Below are positions 25,862-33,384 of a stretch of DNA of 64,000 nucleotides, piece after piece (position 1 is the first letter of the stretch; each line of letters begins with the position of its first letter). The notes below the pieces were generated by a model that saw only the letters and a program-made list of their open reading frames with translations, ran no database searches and had not been told where the DNA came from. Made by a program: the position numbers and the translations under genes. This stretch comes from DATAXV01 sp036272915 (GTDB lineage: Bacteria; Chloroflexota; Dormibacteria; Dormibacterales; Dormibacteraceae), in assembly GCA_036272915.1 (NCBI GenBank), contig DATAXV010000112.1, positions 54,824 to 118,823 of the forward strand. The letters run 5' to 3'.

Positions 25862-25953
25862 TCTTCCTCCGCCGGTTTAACCCGGATCAGGTTCTACGGT
25901 CGGCACCTCAGCGGTGCCCTCTCAGCCCGGCTGGGCTCCCGTGGTGAGTGCAA
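25862..25953 (-). promoter_or_regulatory. TPP (thi-box) riboswitch
   Basis: On the minus strand the conserved aptamer elements occur in order: the CTGAGA core (25920-25925) after a GC-rich helix, a variable hairpin with GCACC/GGTGC arms, then GAACCTGATCCGGGTT (25879-25894) and the closing GGCGGAGGAAG. The last element doubles as a ribosome-binding site eight bases before ATG 25857, indicating translational control by thiamin pyrophosphate. It governs the TenA and NCS1 permease genes. Confidence 0.92.
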
Positions 25954-26026
25954 AGACTGTACCTGCCCGAGCGCCTCCGACGCGAACGCCGCCCGCCTTG
26001 CGGCGGGCGCCACGGGGTCCGGGCGA

Positions 26027-26761
26027 TCAGCGGAAGAGGTCGCTCTCGGCGTCGCGGAGCAGCTCGCGGCCGGTGCCGGCGGGGCCTTCGTCGACGTACC
26101 CGCGGACGATGACCACGGGGACCCGGCGGGTCTTGCCGGAGACCAGTTCAGCGGCGGACGCGAGCTCATCGGCGACGGCGATGATGGTCGCGTGGAGCTC
26201 GCGGCCGTGGTCGTCGAACGACCCGCGCAGGTCCGCGAGCGGGGCCAGCCCGGCGACACCCAGAGCGACGTTGACGATGCCGGTGCGCCAGGGCCGGCCG
26301 AAGGTGTCGGAGACGATGATGGCGACCTCGCGGCCGGTGAGCTCCCGGACCCGGGCCTGGATCTCGGCAGCGCTGCGATCCGCGTCCTCGGGCAGGAGGA
26401 GCACGCTGTCCTCGCCGGGGACGTTCGACTGGTCGACGCCTGCGTTGGCGCAGACGAAGCCCTGGCGCGTCTCCACGATCAGCACCCGCTCCTGGCGGAC
26501 GATGCGGACGCTCTCGTCGAGCACCACCTGGACCATGCGCGGGTCTCGATCGGTCCCCTCGGAAATGGTCGCGGCCTGCTCGCTGGGTGTGACCTCGGCG
26601 AGCTGACGGACGCGCCCCTCGGACTTGGACACGACCTTCTGAGCCACCACCAGCACGTCACCGTCCTCGACCGCGGCACACTCCACGATCAGCTCCCCAA
26701 GATCATCCCCCTTCTCGATCTCGGGCATGCCCTCGACCGGGAGTAGGGTCAACGCGGTCAT
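26027..26761 (-). CDS. cofE: coenzyme F420-0:L-glutamate ligase
   Basis: This 244-residue single-domain CofE adds gamma-linked glutamates to F420-0. Diagnostic segments are VVAQKVVSKSEGR, the metal-site region CANAGVDQSNVPGEDSVLLLPEDAD, and IIVSDTFGRPWRTG. Mycobacterial FbiB carries an additional nitroreductase-like domain that is absent here. The start overlaps the cofC stop by four bases (ATGA), so the two are co-translated. It is the last gene of a three-gene unit. Confidence 0.94.
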   Translation of the reverse strand: MTALTLLPVEGMPEIEKGDDLGELIVECAAVEDGDVLVVAQKVVSKSEGRVRQLAEVTPSEQAATISEGTDRDPRMVQVVLDESVRIVRQERVLIVETRQGFVCANAGVDQSNVPGEDSVLLLPEDADRSAAEIQARVRELTGREVAIIVSDTFGRPWRTGIVNVALGVAGLAPLADLRGSFDDHGRELHATIIAVADELASAAELVSGKTRRVPVVIVRGYVDEGPAGTGRELLRDAESDLFR

Positions 26762-27363
26762 TTCTGTCGGGCGAGCATTGCCAGGTCGCTCGGCTCGTCC
26801 AGGTCCAGGGCGAGGGCCGGCGACTCGTGAAGGGCGAAGGCGACACCCCGCGCCCGAGCCGTGCGCTCGAACTTGCGCAGAGAGTCATCGCCGAAGTGGA
26901 GGTCGATGATGTCGGGAGGTGCGAGGTACAGCGCGTTGGTCCCGCCCCGCCCGGTGGCGGGCGCGGCCAGGACCGCCGGGCTGCCCATCTGCACGCCGAC
27001 CTCGAGCATGTCCCCCAGCTCGGAGCTCGAGACCAGAGGCAGGTCGCTGGAGAGCAGGAGCAGGCTCGTCGCCCCCTGTGCGAGGGCATGGCTGATGCCG
27101 AGCATCGCCGCCGCGTTCTGCCCGCGCGGCTCCTCCTCGAGCAGGATGTCCGCTCCCTCCTCGCGGGCGAGGTCCGCGGCCGCCTCGCTGCCGCAGACGG
27201 CGAGGACATGACCGTTGGCGCGGGCCGCACCGAGCGCGCGGCGGGCGTTGCCCCGGGCCAGCTCTCGGCGGGCGCCGGGATCGAGCGCCGGGCGTAGCCG
27301 CTGCTTGGCGGCGGCGAAATCCTTGATCAGCACCACCAGCCAGGTGGCGTTCGAATCGCTCAT
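26758..27363 (-). CDS. cofC: 2-phospholactate (or phosphoenolpyruvate) guanylyltransferase
   Basis: This 201-residue nucleotidyltransferase of the CofC/FbiD type activates phospholactate or phosphoenolpyruvate with GTP for CofD. Signature regions are LIKDFAAAKQRLRPAL, LLLSSDLPLVS (metal-binding Asp) and TGRGGTNALYLAPPD, followed by DLDEPSDL. It lies between a small membrane protein gene and cofE, with ATGA overlaps on both sides. Confidence 0.92.
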   Translation of the reverse strand: MSDSNATWLVVLIKDFAAAKQRLRPALDPGARRELARGNARRALGAARANGHVLAVCGSEAAADLAREEGADILLEEEPRGQNAAAMLGISHALAQGATSLLLLSSDLPLVSSSELGDMLEVGVQMGSPAVLAAPATGRGGTNALYLAPPDIIDLHFGDDSLRKFERTARARGVAFALHESPALALDLDEPSDLAMLARQK

Positions 27364-27554
27364 CGGCGCGCCCTCGGGAAATAGCGCCGCCAGCTGAAGG
27401 CCAGGCCGGCCACCGCCGAGATGGCGACCAGGATGCCGAGCGGGACGAGGCTGCTCCAGCCACCGAGGGTGCTCACCCCGGAGAGCAGAAGCATCACCAG
27501 GAGGACCACCGCCAGCACGATCATGACCACCAGGGAGACGGCGCGGTGCTTCAT
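27360..27554 (-). CDS. small two-helix membrane protein upstream of cofC
   Basis: The 64-residue product has two membrane segments: residues 5-26 (Val/Leu-rich) and 36-56, ending in a basic tail RRYFPRARR. ATG 27554 gives the natural start; TTG 27563 is an alternative. Its stop overlaps the cofC start by ATGA, making it the first gene of a coupled cofC-cofE unit. No family is recognised. The context suggests a role near F420 synthesis or a chance neighbour. Confidence 0.65.
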   Translation of the reverse strand: MKHRAVSLVVMIVLAVVLLVMLLLSGVSTLGGWSSLVPLGILVAISAVAGLAFSWRRYFPRARR

Positions 27555-27614
27555 TGCCGCCAAGCTTACCCGCGCGCCTTCGGCGGGCGGGCGCGCGCGC
27601 TAGAGTCAGCGCTC

Positions 27615-28244
27615 GTGCGGGTCATCAGACTGGCGATCACCCCTTCGACCCAGGACGTGGCCAGGCGTCTGCCCGTCGGCAGCGCCGTCGTGGCCGACCA
27701 TCAGACGTCGGGCCGGGGCCGGCTCGGCCGGGCCTGGGACTCGCCACCCGGAGCCAGCCTGCTCGCCTCGTTCGTCCTCCCCTTCCGGGATCTCGCCCTC
27801 TTCGCGGCCGGCGTCGCCGCCGCCCGCGCCTGCGGTCCCGAGGTCCGCCTCAAGTGGCCCAACGACCTCTACGTCGAGGGACAGAAGCTGGCCGGCCTGC
27901 TCGCCGAGCGCCATGGCGACCGGTGCGTGGTCGGGATCGGCATCAACCTGAGCTGGGCCCCCGAGGGCGCGGCAATGCTCGATCGGGATCGCGAGGAGTT
28001 GCTCGCCGACCTCGCTGGGGAGCTGGAAGACTGGTTCGGCGCGACCGACGAGGCCATCCTCGGCGCCTGGCGGGAACGGTCGATGACGCTCGGGTCATGG
28101 GTGCGGATCGAGCTCGACGGCGACCGGTTCGAAGGCCTGGCCGAGGCCATCGAGAACGACGGCGCGCTGATCGTCGGGGGGCGTCGGGTGACGGTCGGCG
28201 ACGTGGTTCACCTCCGGCCAGCTCCACCACTCGCGGCCGGTTGA
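27615..28244 (+). CDS. birA: biotin--[acetyl-CoA-carboxylase] ligase, short form
   Basis: This 209-residue ligase attaches biotin to the carboxyl carrier protein. The biotin/ATP loop TSGRGRLGRAWDSPPGASL and KWPNDLYVEGQKLAGLL with the catalytic Lys are intact, and GIGINL follows. The N-terminal DNA-binding domain of group II BirA is absent, so this is a group I enzyme without repressor function. The C-terminal SH3-like domain is present (residues 165-209). It starts at GTG 27615. The MaoC-like gene begins immediately afterwards. Confidence 0.92.
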   Translation: MRVIRLAITPSTQDVARRLPVGSAVVADHQTSGRGRLGRAWDSPPGASLLASFVLPFRDLALFAAGVAAARACGPEVRLKWPNDLYVEGQKLAGLLAERHGDRCVVGIGINLSWAPEGAAMLDRDREELLADLAGELEDWFGATDEAILGAWRERSMTLGSWVRIELDGDRFEGLAEAIENDGALIVGGRRVTVGDVVHLRPAPPLAAG

Positions 28245-28276
28245 GCGGTTCGGCGACTATACTCGGCACCGCTCTC

Positions 28277-29836
28277 TTGACTGCGTACGACATTCCACAG
28301 GCCCAGTACTTCGAGGATCTCCCGCTCGGCGGCGAGTGGGTTACGCGCGGCCGCACCATCACCGAGGCGGACCTCGCCTCGTACATGGCACTGGCCGGCG
28401 ACTTCAACCCTCTCTACGCCGACCGCAGCTACGCCCAGCAGGGTCCCCATCGCGGCGTGATCCTGCCCGGCGCGATGATCGCCGCCGTGGCCATGGGCCT
28501 CGGAGCGATGGATGTCCCCCTCTGCCACGCAGTGGCGCTGGTCGGTGCGACCTGGCGCTTCGTCCATCCGGCACGCGTCGGCTGCACCGTTCGCGCCCGC
28601 TGGCGGCTGGGCATCAAGCGGCCGGTCGAGAAGCCGGAATGGGGCCTGGCCGCCTGGCAGATCGAGGTCATGGACGAGAACTGCGAGCTCATCGCGGTCG
28701 GTGAGGCGGTGCGGCTGATCGAGCGCCGGCCGACGGCGGTCCCGGAGGCCGCGCCGGCCGAGGCACCGAGCGAGCAGACGTCGAGCCGCAGGCGCCGCCG
28801 CCGTCGCTCGAGCAGCAACGGCCGCGAGACGGATCAGCAGACACCGGCGGAGCGACCGGCTTCTGCGGTCGAGCAGACACCGGCGAAGCGACCGGCTCCC
28901 GCGGCTGAGCAGACACCGGCGGAGCGACCGGCTCCCGCGGCTGAGCAGACACCAGCGGAGCGACCGGCTCCCGCAGTCGAGCAGCCACCGGCGGAGCGAC
29001 CGGCTCCCGCGGTTGAGCAGACACCCGAGCGGCCGGCCCCAGTGCCCGAACGGACGCCCGCCGAGCAGCCGGTGCCCGCTCCGGTCGCCGCACAAGCGCA
29101 GGTCCCTGCGGCCACCTCCGAGCCGTCCGCGCCCACACCTCGGCGGCGGACGCTGCGGTTTTCCGTCCACAGACAGGAGCAGGAATCCGAGGTCACACCC
29201 GAGGCTCCTCAGGCGATGGAGTCGGCCGCCGAGCCCAGCCCGACACCTGAGGCAGAGACCCCAGCTCCGGCCGAGTCTCCTGCGCCGCGGTCGCGCCGCC
29301 GCCGCTCCAGCGGTAGATCGACCAGGACGCAGGTATCGGCCGAGGCGGCCACAGAGCCCGCACCGGCACAGCCCGTGCCACAGGGGACTACGCCGTTGGC
29401 ACAGGAGGCCGCGGCGCCGGCACCGCCCGCGGAGCCACTTTCCGCACCTGAGCCCGAGATGGCCGCCCAGCCGGCGGTCGAGGCGTCGGTGACGGAGCAG
29501 GTGGAGGCTCCACCCGCGGAGGCTGCCGTGACCGAGCCGCCCCCGACCGGGGCGAAGCCGGCTCCGCGCCGGACCACGCGGAGGCGCCGCGCCCCTGCCA
29601 AGGCCGTCGATGAGACGGCAGCGGCACCGGAGGCCGCGCTCCCCTCACCGGACGCCGCCGCTCCGACCTCCGAGGCTGCCAGCCCGGCATCGGATGCGGT
29701 CACCCCGGCCGAGGCGGCGCCCGTCGAAGCTCCAGAGACCCCGGCCGCGGAGGAGCCCAAGCCTGCTCCGCGACGCCGGCGAACTCCGGCTCGCCGCAAG
29801 CCCGTCGAGCCGACCGAGCCCCCGCCCGCCGAGTAG
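28277..29836 (+). CDS. MaoC-like hot-dog protein with a 360-residue repetitive Ala/Pro/Glu/Arg tail
   Basis: Residues 1-155 form a MaoC/R-hydratase hot-dog domain (YFEDLPLGGEW, LAGDFNPLYAD, GVILPGAMIAAV). Enoyl-CoA hydratases of this family use Asp and His in D-x4-H; here Asp42 is kept but the His is Tyr47, so hydratase activity is doubtful. Residues 156-519 are low complexity: five 12-residue QTPAERPAPAAE-type repeats and five blocks of four to eight Arg. The tail is probably disordered and could bind RNA, DNA or acidic partners. The start is uncertain: TTG 28277 is used; TTG 28241 overlaps the birA stop (TTGA). Confidence 0.75.
   Translation: MTAYDIPQAQYFEDLPLGGEWVTRGRTITEADLASYMALAGDFNPLYADRSYAQQGPHRGVILPGAMIAAVAMGLGAMDVPLCHAVALVGATWRFVHPARVGCTVRARWRLGIKRPVEKPEWGLAAWQIEVMDENCELIAVGEAVRLIERRPTAVPEAAPAEAPSEQTSSRRRRRRRSSSNGRETDQQTPAERPASAVEQTPAKRPAPAAEQTPAERPAPAAEQTPAERPAPAVEQPPAERPAPAVEQTPERPAPVPERTPAEQPVPAPVAAQAQVPAATSEPSAPTPRRRTLRFSVHRQEQESEVTPEAPQAMESAAEPSPTPEAETPAPAESPAPRSRRRRSSGRSTRTQVSAEAATEPAPAQPVPQGTTPLAQEAAAPAPPAEPLSAPEPEMAAQPAVEASVTEQVEAPPAEAAVTEPPPTGAKPAPRRTTRRRRAPAKAVDETAAAPEAALPSPDAAAPTSEAASPASDAVTPAEAAPVEAPETPAAEEPKPAPRRRRTPARRKPVEPTEPPPAE
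28838..29050 (+). repeat. 36-bp tandem repeats within the MaoC-like gene
   Basis: Five consecutive 36-base units start at 28838, 28874, 28910, 28946 and 28982, each encoding a variant of Gln-Thr-Pro-Ala-Glu-Arg-Pro-Ala-Pro-Ala-Val/Ala-Glu, followed by a shortened unit from 29018. The units differ by a few bases, mostly in third positions, which indicates expansion followed by drift under selection for the protein sequence. Confidence 0.9.
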
Positions 29837-29861
29837 GCGGCCCCGTCAGGCGCACGACCCC

Positions 29862-30654
29862 TCACTCCGAGCCGACCACCATCTCCCGCATCATCCGGCC
29901 GTTGCCGGACATGGGTCCCCCGTCGACTCCGAGCACGACGCCGGTGACTCAGGCGGCGTCATCGGAGGCGAGGAAGAGCCCCGGCCCGGCGACATCGTCC
30001 GACTCGCCACCCGGCCCCATCGGGCACCACTGCGCCATCCGCTCCATCACCTCCGGATCCCTCCGCTTCCGGCCCTCCCAGGCGGGGGTCCGGATGGTGC
30101 CGGGCGTGATCGCGTCGCAGCGCACTCCGCGAGGTCCCGTAGCGCACGGCGATCGAGTTGGTGAGGCTGATGACGCCACCTTGGCAGCGCTGTAGGCCTC
30201 ATTCCCGGACATCGCCAGGCCGTTCACCGAGGTGATGTTGACGATCGAACACGAACCCTGGGCGACCATCGGCCGGAGGGCGCGCGGCAGCAGCCGTAGC
30301 CCCCGCCGCCCGGATCAACCGCCACCTCCTGCTCCCAGTCTTGGAGGCGATCCACCCGGCAGATGGCGGCGCCGTTGACGAGGACATCGATCCGCCCGAA
30401 TCGCTCGACCGTCCGCTCGACCATCGCCCCTGCTTCGTCAGGGCTGGCACACGTCGGCGGCGAACCCCTCGGCGCGACCGGGTTGTCCGGTGATCCCCGC
30501 CGCCACCTGGCCCGCCCTGTCGCCGTCCCAGTAGGCGACGAGCACGGCCGCCCCTTCGCCGGCGAGGCGGCGAGGCGGCGAAGGGGCGAACGATCACGCT
30601 GCCGATCCCGCTCGCGCCGCCCGTGACCACCACGCCTCTGTCCTTGAACCGCAT
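29862..30654 (-). pseudogene. short-chain dehydrogenase pseudogene
   Basis: Fragments of one SDR are spread over the three minus-strand frames: ATG 30654 opens with VVVTGGASGIGS; then GEGAAVLVAYWDGDRAG; then MVERTVERFGRIDVLVNGAA; then VNITSVNGLAMSGNEAYSAAK and the C-terminal half. A TGA interrupts the normally conserved Trp-Val-Thr-Gly near the end (29949-29951), after which the frame finishes LGVDGGPMSGNGR. At least three frameshifts and one nonsense codon make it non-functional. A 12-base perfect inverted repeat (30550-30561 with 30576-30587) lies at the first break. Confidence 0.85.
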
Positions 30655-30702
30655 CTCCCGATCCTGGTGGCCGCTGGAGGTCACGCGGCCCTCCGGTGGT
30701 AG

Positions 30703-30721
30703 CATCTTCCCTAAGAAGATG
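30703..30721. promoter_or_regulatory. inverted repeat over the start of the ClgR-like gene
   Basis: CATCTTC-CCTAA-GAAGATG has two perfect seven-base arms with a five-base spacer; the right arm ends in the ATG of the regulator gene (30719-30721). Its position suggests an autoregulatory operator. It does not match the published ClgR box closely, so the binding protein is an inference. Confidence 0.45.
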
Positions 30722-31129
30722 GCTTTTGCTCACAGCGAAACCCCTGAACACGTGCGGTCCACGCTAGGCGCGATCCTTCGCCGACACCGGGAGGTCCGGG
30801 AACGCCGACTGGCTGAAGTCGCGGGTCCCGCCGGCATCTCCGTCGCCTTTCTCTCCGAGGTCGAGCGTGGGCGCAAGGAAATCTCGGTGGAGAAGCTCCT
30901 GGCCCTGTCCCGCGCGCTCGAGGTAACCATCGCCGACCTCTACCTGGAGCTGGCGCGCGAGCTCGGAGCGCGGGCCTCACTGCCCTCCTCGTGGGACGAC
31001 AACCCGCGCGTGCACCTGGAAGCCGCCTGTCGCTCAATGGACCTCGACGCGCTGCGGACGGTGGCTCGCTTCTCCTCCTTCGTGGCGATGACCGAGCAGC
31101 CGCGAAGGCGGATCGGCTTCACGTCATGA
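30719..31129 (+). CDS. XRE-family regulator, ClgR-like
   Basis: The 136-residue protein carries a helix-turn-helix at residues 15-70: LGAILRRHREVRERRLAEVA, then SVAFLSEVERGRKEISVEKLLAL. The latter is close to ClgR, the actinobacterial activator of clp protease genes (consensus SxGYLSEVERGxKEAS). The C-terminal 60 residues are not conserved in ClgR. Its stop overlaps the start of the first clpP gene (ATGA), which strongly supports a role in controlling the Clp protease. Only a weak AAGAAG ribosome site precedes ATG 30719. Confidence 0.8.
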   Translation: MAFAHSETPEHVRSTLGAILRRHREVRERRLAEVAGPAGISVAFLSEVERGRKEISVEKLLALSRALEVTIADLYLELARELGARASLPSSWDDNPRVHLEAACRSMDLDALRTVARFSSFVAMTEQPRRRIGFTS

Positions 31130-31689
31130 GCCTCGGCCGGCCTCCGTTCCCAGGAGGCGACATCCATTCCCGGCTTCTGCAGGACCGGATCGTCATGCTC
31201 GGTCCTCCCCTGGACGCGGAGGCCGCCGCTGCCGTGGTCGGTCAGCTGCTCCTGCTCGAGGCCAGGAAGCCCGGAAAGGACATCGGCCTCTACGTCAACA
31301 GCGCCGGCGGACCGCTGGACGCGGCCCTCGGCGTCTACGACGTGATGCAGTCGATCGACTCCGACGTCTGCACGCTCTGCACCGGCCAGGCCGCCGGCAC
31401 CGCCGCCATGCTCCTCGCCGCTGGTGCGCCCGGCAAGCGGATGGCGCTGGCGCACGCCCGGATCGTACTTCAGCAGCCGTCGTCAGGCCCGATCGAGGGC
31501 CGCGCCAGCCAGGTCGCGGTGCTCGCCCACGAGCTCCTTCGCGGGCGGGATCGCCTGATCGAGATCCTCTCCCAGCATTGCGGCAGGCACAGAGAGCAGG
31601 TCGAGGGCGAGCTCGAGCGCGAATACCACATGACACCCGAGCAGGCCGTCGCCTGGGGCGTGATCGACGGCATAGCCGGCCGCAATTAG
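31126..31689 (+). CDS. ClpP-family protein lacking catalytic residues (ClpR-like)
   Basis: The 187-residue protein has the ClpP fold (GLYVNSAGGPLDAALGVYDVMQ) but all three catalytic positions are changed. The nucleophile Ser of GQAAS is Gly91 (GQAAGTAA), the catalytic His of HQP is Gln116 (IVLQQP), and the Asp of ERD is Glu166. Inactive ClpR subunits in cyanobacteria and plastids combine with active ClpP in mixed rings. This gene sits between the ClgR-like regulator and an active ClpP, 11 bases before the latter, so a mixed complex is likely. There is no sign of decay otherwise. Confidence 0.88.
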   Translation: MSLGRPPFPGGDIHSRLLQDRIVMLGPPLDAEAAAAVVGQLLLLEARKPGKDIGLYVNSAGGPLDAALGVYDVMQSIDSDVCTLCTGQAAGTAAMLLAAGAPGKRMALAHARIVLQQPSSGPIEGRASQVAVLAHELLRGRDRLIEILSQHCGRHREQVEGELEREYHMTPEQAVAWGVIDGIAGRN

Positions 31690-31700
31690 GAGGTGATGAC

Positions 31701-32363
31701 ATGGGATTCGTACCGATGGTGGTGGAGCAGGAGAGCCGGGGCGAGCGCGCCTACGACATCTACTCCCGCCTCCTCCGAGAGCGGATCATCTTCGTCGGCA
31801 CCGAGGTCAACGACCAGCTCGCCAACCTGATCATCGGCGAGATGCTCTACCTCGAGGCGGACGACCCGGAGAAGGACATCACCGTCTACATCAACTCGCC
31901 GGGGGGCCTCGCCTACGGCGGCCTTTCGATCTACGACGTGATGCAGCAGGTGCAGCCCGACGTCGCCACCGTGTGCGTCGGCATGGGCATGTCGGCGGCG
32001 GCCATGATCCTGGCCGGCGGCGCCCCCGGCAAGCGCTACGCGCTACCCAACGCCAAGATCATGATCCACCAGGGTTCGGCGGGCATGCGCGGCGCGCCCA
32101 GCGACATGGAGATCCAGCTCCGGGAGACGGTGGCTACCGTCCACCGGATGGCCGAGATCCTCGCCCACCACTCCGGCCAGCCGCTGGATCGGGTCAAGAA
32201 GGACATCGACCGCGACTACTTCATGACCGCCGAGCAGGCCAAGGAGTACGGGCTCGTCGACCACGTCTACGTCCCCAAGCGGGGGCTCTTCAGCGGCCTT
32301 CCCGGCCGGGTCCACCCGAACCAGGTCGAGGAGCCGGTCCCGGCGGGGGCCGCGAGCGTCTGA
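31701..32363 (+). CDS. clpP: ATP-dependent Clp protease proteolytic subunit (active)
   Basis: This 220-residue serine protease has the full triad: Ser98 in GMGMSAAAM, His123 in IMIHQG, and Asp172 in DRDYFMTA. It forms the proteolytic chamber used by ClpX or ClpC. The C-terminal extension after residue 195 (KRGLFSGLPGRVHPNQ onward) is longer and less conserved than usual. An ideal AGGAGGTGA precedes ATG 31701. It is third in the regulator-clpP-clpP unit, and a long hairpin follows the stop. Confidence 0.95.
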   Translation: MGFVPMVVEQESRGERAYDIYSRLLRERIIFVGTEVNDQLANLIIGEMLYLEADDPEKDITVYINSPGGLAYGGLSIYDVMQQVQPDVATVCVGMGMSAAAMILAGGAPGKRYALPNAKIMIHQGSAGMRGAPSDMEIQLRETVATVHRMAEILAHHSGQPLDRVKKDIDRDYFMTAEQAKEYGLVDHVYVPKRGLFSGLPGRVHPNQVEEPVPAGAASV

Positions 32364-32369
32364 CCGGCA

Positions 32370-32414
32370 GGGGCGGACCGGGTCGTGCATGCGCGCACGA
32401 CCTGGTCCGGCCCC
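32370..32414 (+). terminator. hairpin after clpP
   Basis: Nearly complementary arms (32370-32388 and 32395-32414) form about 18 base pairs with one bulge, one G-U pair and a six-base loop, seven bases after the clpP stop. No T-run follows, so it may be an RNA-stabilising hairpin or an atypical terminator. Confidence 0.5.
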
Positions 32415-32490
32415 CCTCCGCACGCTGTCCCTGTGTTCCCCGTCAAGATGGGATGAGGAACGTGGACATAGACACCGCGAGGAGGGTTCT

Positions 32491-33384
32491 GTGAAGGTCG
32501 AAGAGGATCGGGCGGCCACCAGCCTTGGCGCCGGCCCCCAGCTGACCGACGAACGGCAGCTCGCACTGGCCGCGAACCGCGTCCGTCAGAACATCGTCGA
32601 GATGCTGTGCGCGGCCGGCTCCGGGCATTCCGGGGGACCGCTGGGGATGGCCGACGTGTTCACCACGCTGTACTTCGGCGTCCTCAACATCGACCCGCAC
32701 GACCCTGCCCGGCCGGATCGCGACCGCGTCCTCCTCAGCAACGGGCACATCTGCCCGGTCTGGTACGCGGTCCTGGCCGAGCGGGGTTACTTCCCGACCT
32801 CCGAGCTCAACACGCTCCGCCAGCTGGGCACCCGCCTGCAGGGGCACACCCACATCGGCGAGCCACCCGGCGTCGAGAACTCCTCGGGGCCGCTCGGCCA
32901 GGGGCTCTCCCAGGGCGTCGGCCTCGCCCTCGCCGCCCGGCTCGACAAGGAGCGGTGGCGGACCCACGTCATGCTCTCCGACGGCGAGCACAACGAGGGG
33001 CAGATCTGGGAGGCGATCCTCTTCGCCGGAGCGCATCGGCTCGCCAACCTCACCGCCTGGATCGACCGCAACTACATCCAGATCGACGGCGACACCGAGG
33101 ACGTGCTCCCGGTCGGCTCGCTGGCCGAGAAGTACCGCGCCTTCAACTGGCACGTGCTCGAGATCGACGGCCACAACCACCGGGCCATCATCGACGCCGC
33201 CGCCCACGCCTCGGCGATCGGCGACCGGCCGACCGTCGTCGTCTGCCACACGATTCCGGGCAAGGGCGTCGACTTCATGGAGCGCGACTACCGCTGGCAC
33301 GGCATCCCGCCCAACCGGGAGCAGGCCGACGAAGCGTTGAAGCAGCTGCGCCGCCAGCAGGTGGCGCTGGAGGAGGGACGATGA
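32491..33384 (+). CDS. transketolase, N-terminal (TPP-binding) subunit
   Basis: The 297-residue protein is the first half of a two-subunit transketolase. The pyrophosphate-binding motif is SDGEHNEGQIWEA with the downstream Asn; SGHSGGPLGMADV and NGHICPVWYAVL carry the His residues that contact the cofactor. Such split enzymes occur in archaea, thermophiles and many actinobacteria-like MAGs, sometimes acting on apulose or other sugars. GTG 32491 is preceded by GGAGGG. A 13-codon frame (ATG 32453) ends over its start codon (GTGA). It overlaps the C-terminal subunit gene by ATGA. Confidence 0.9.
   Translation: MKVEEDRAATSLGAGPQLTDERQLALAANRVRQNIVEMLCAAGSGHSGGPLGMADVFTTLYFGVLNIDPHDPARPDRDRVLLSNGHICPVWYAVLAERGYFPTSELNTLRQLGTRLQGHTHIGEPPGVENSSGPLGQGLSQGVGLALAARLDKERWRTHVMLSDGEHNEGQIWEAILFAGAHRLANLTAWIDRNYIQIDGDTEDVLPVGSLAEKYRAFNWHVLEIDGHNHRAIIDAAAHASAIGDRPTVVVCHTIPGKGVDFMERDYRWHGIPPNREQADEALKQLRRQQVALEEGR

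Noticed and set aside
28838..29050. CRISPR array
   Set aside because: The 36-bp units are directly adjacent with no spacers and encode an in-frame amino-acid repeat.
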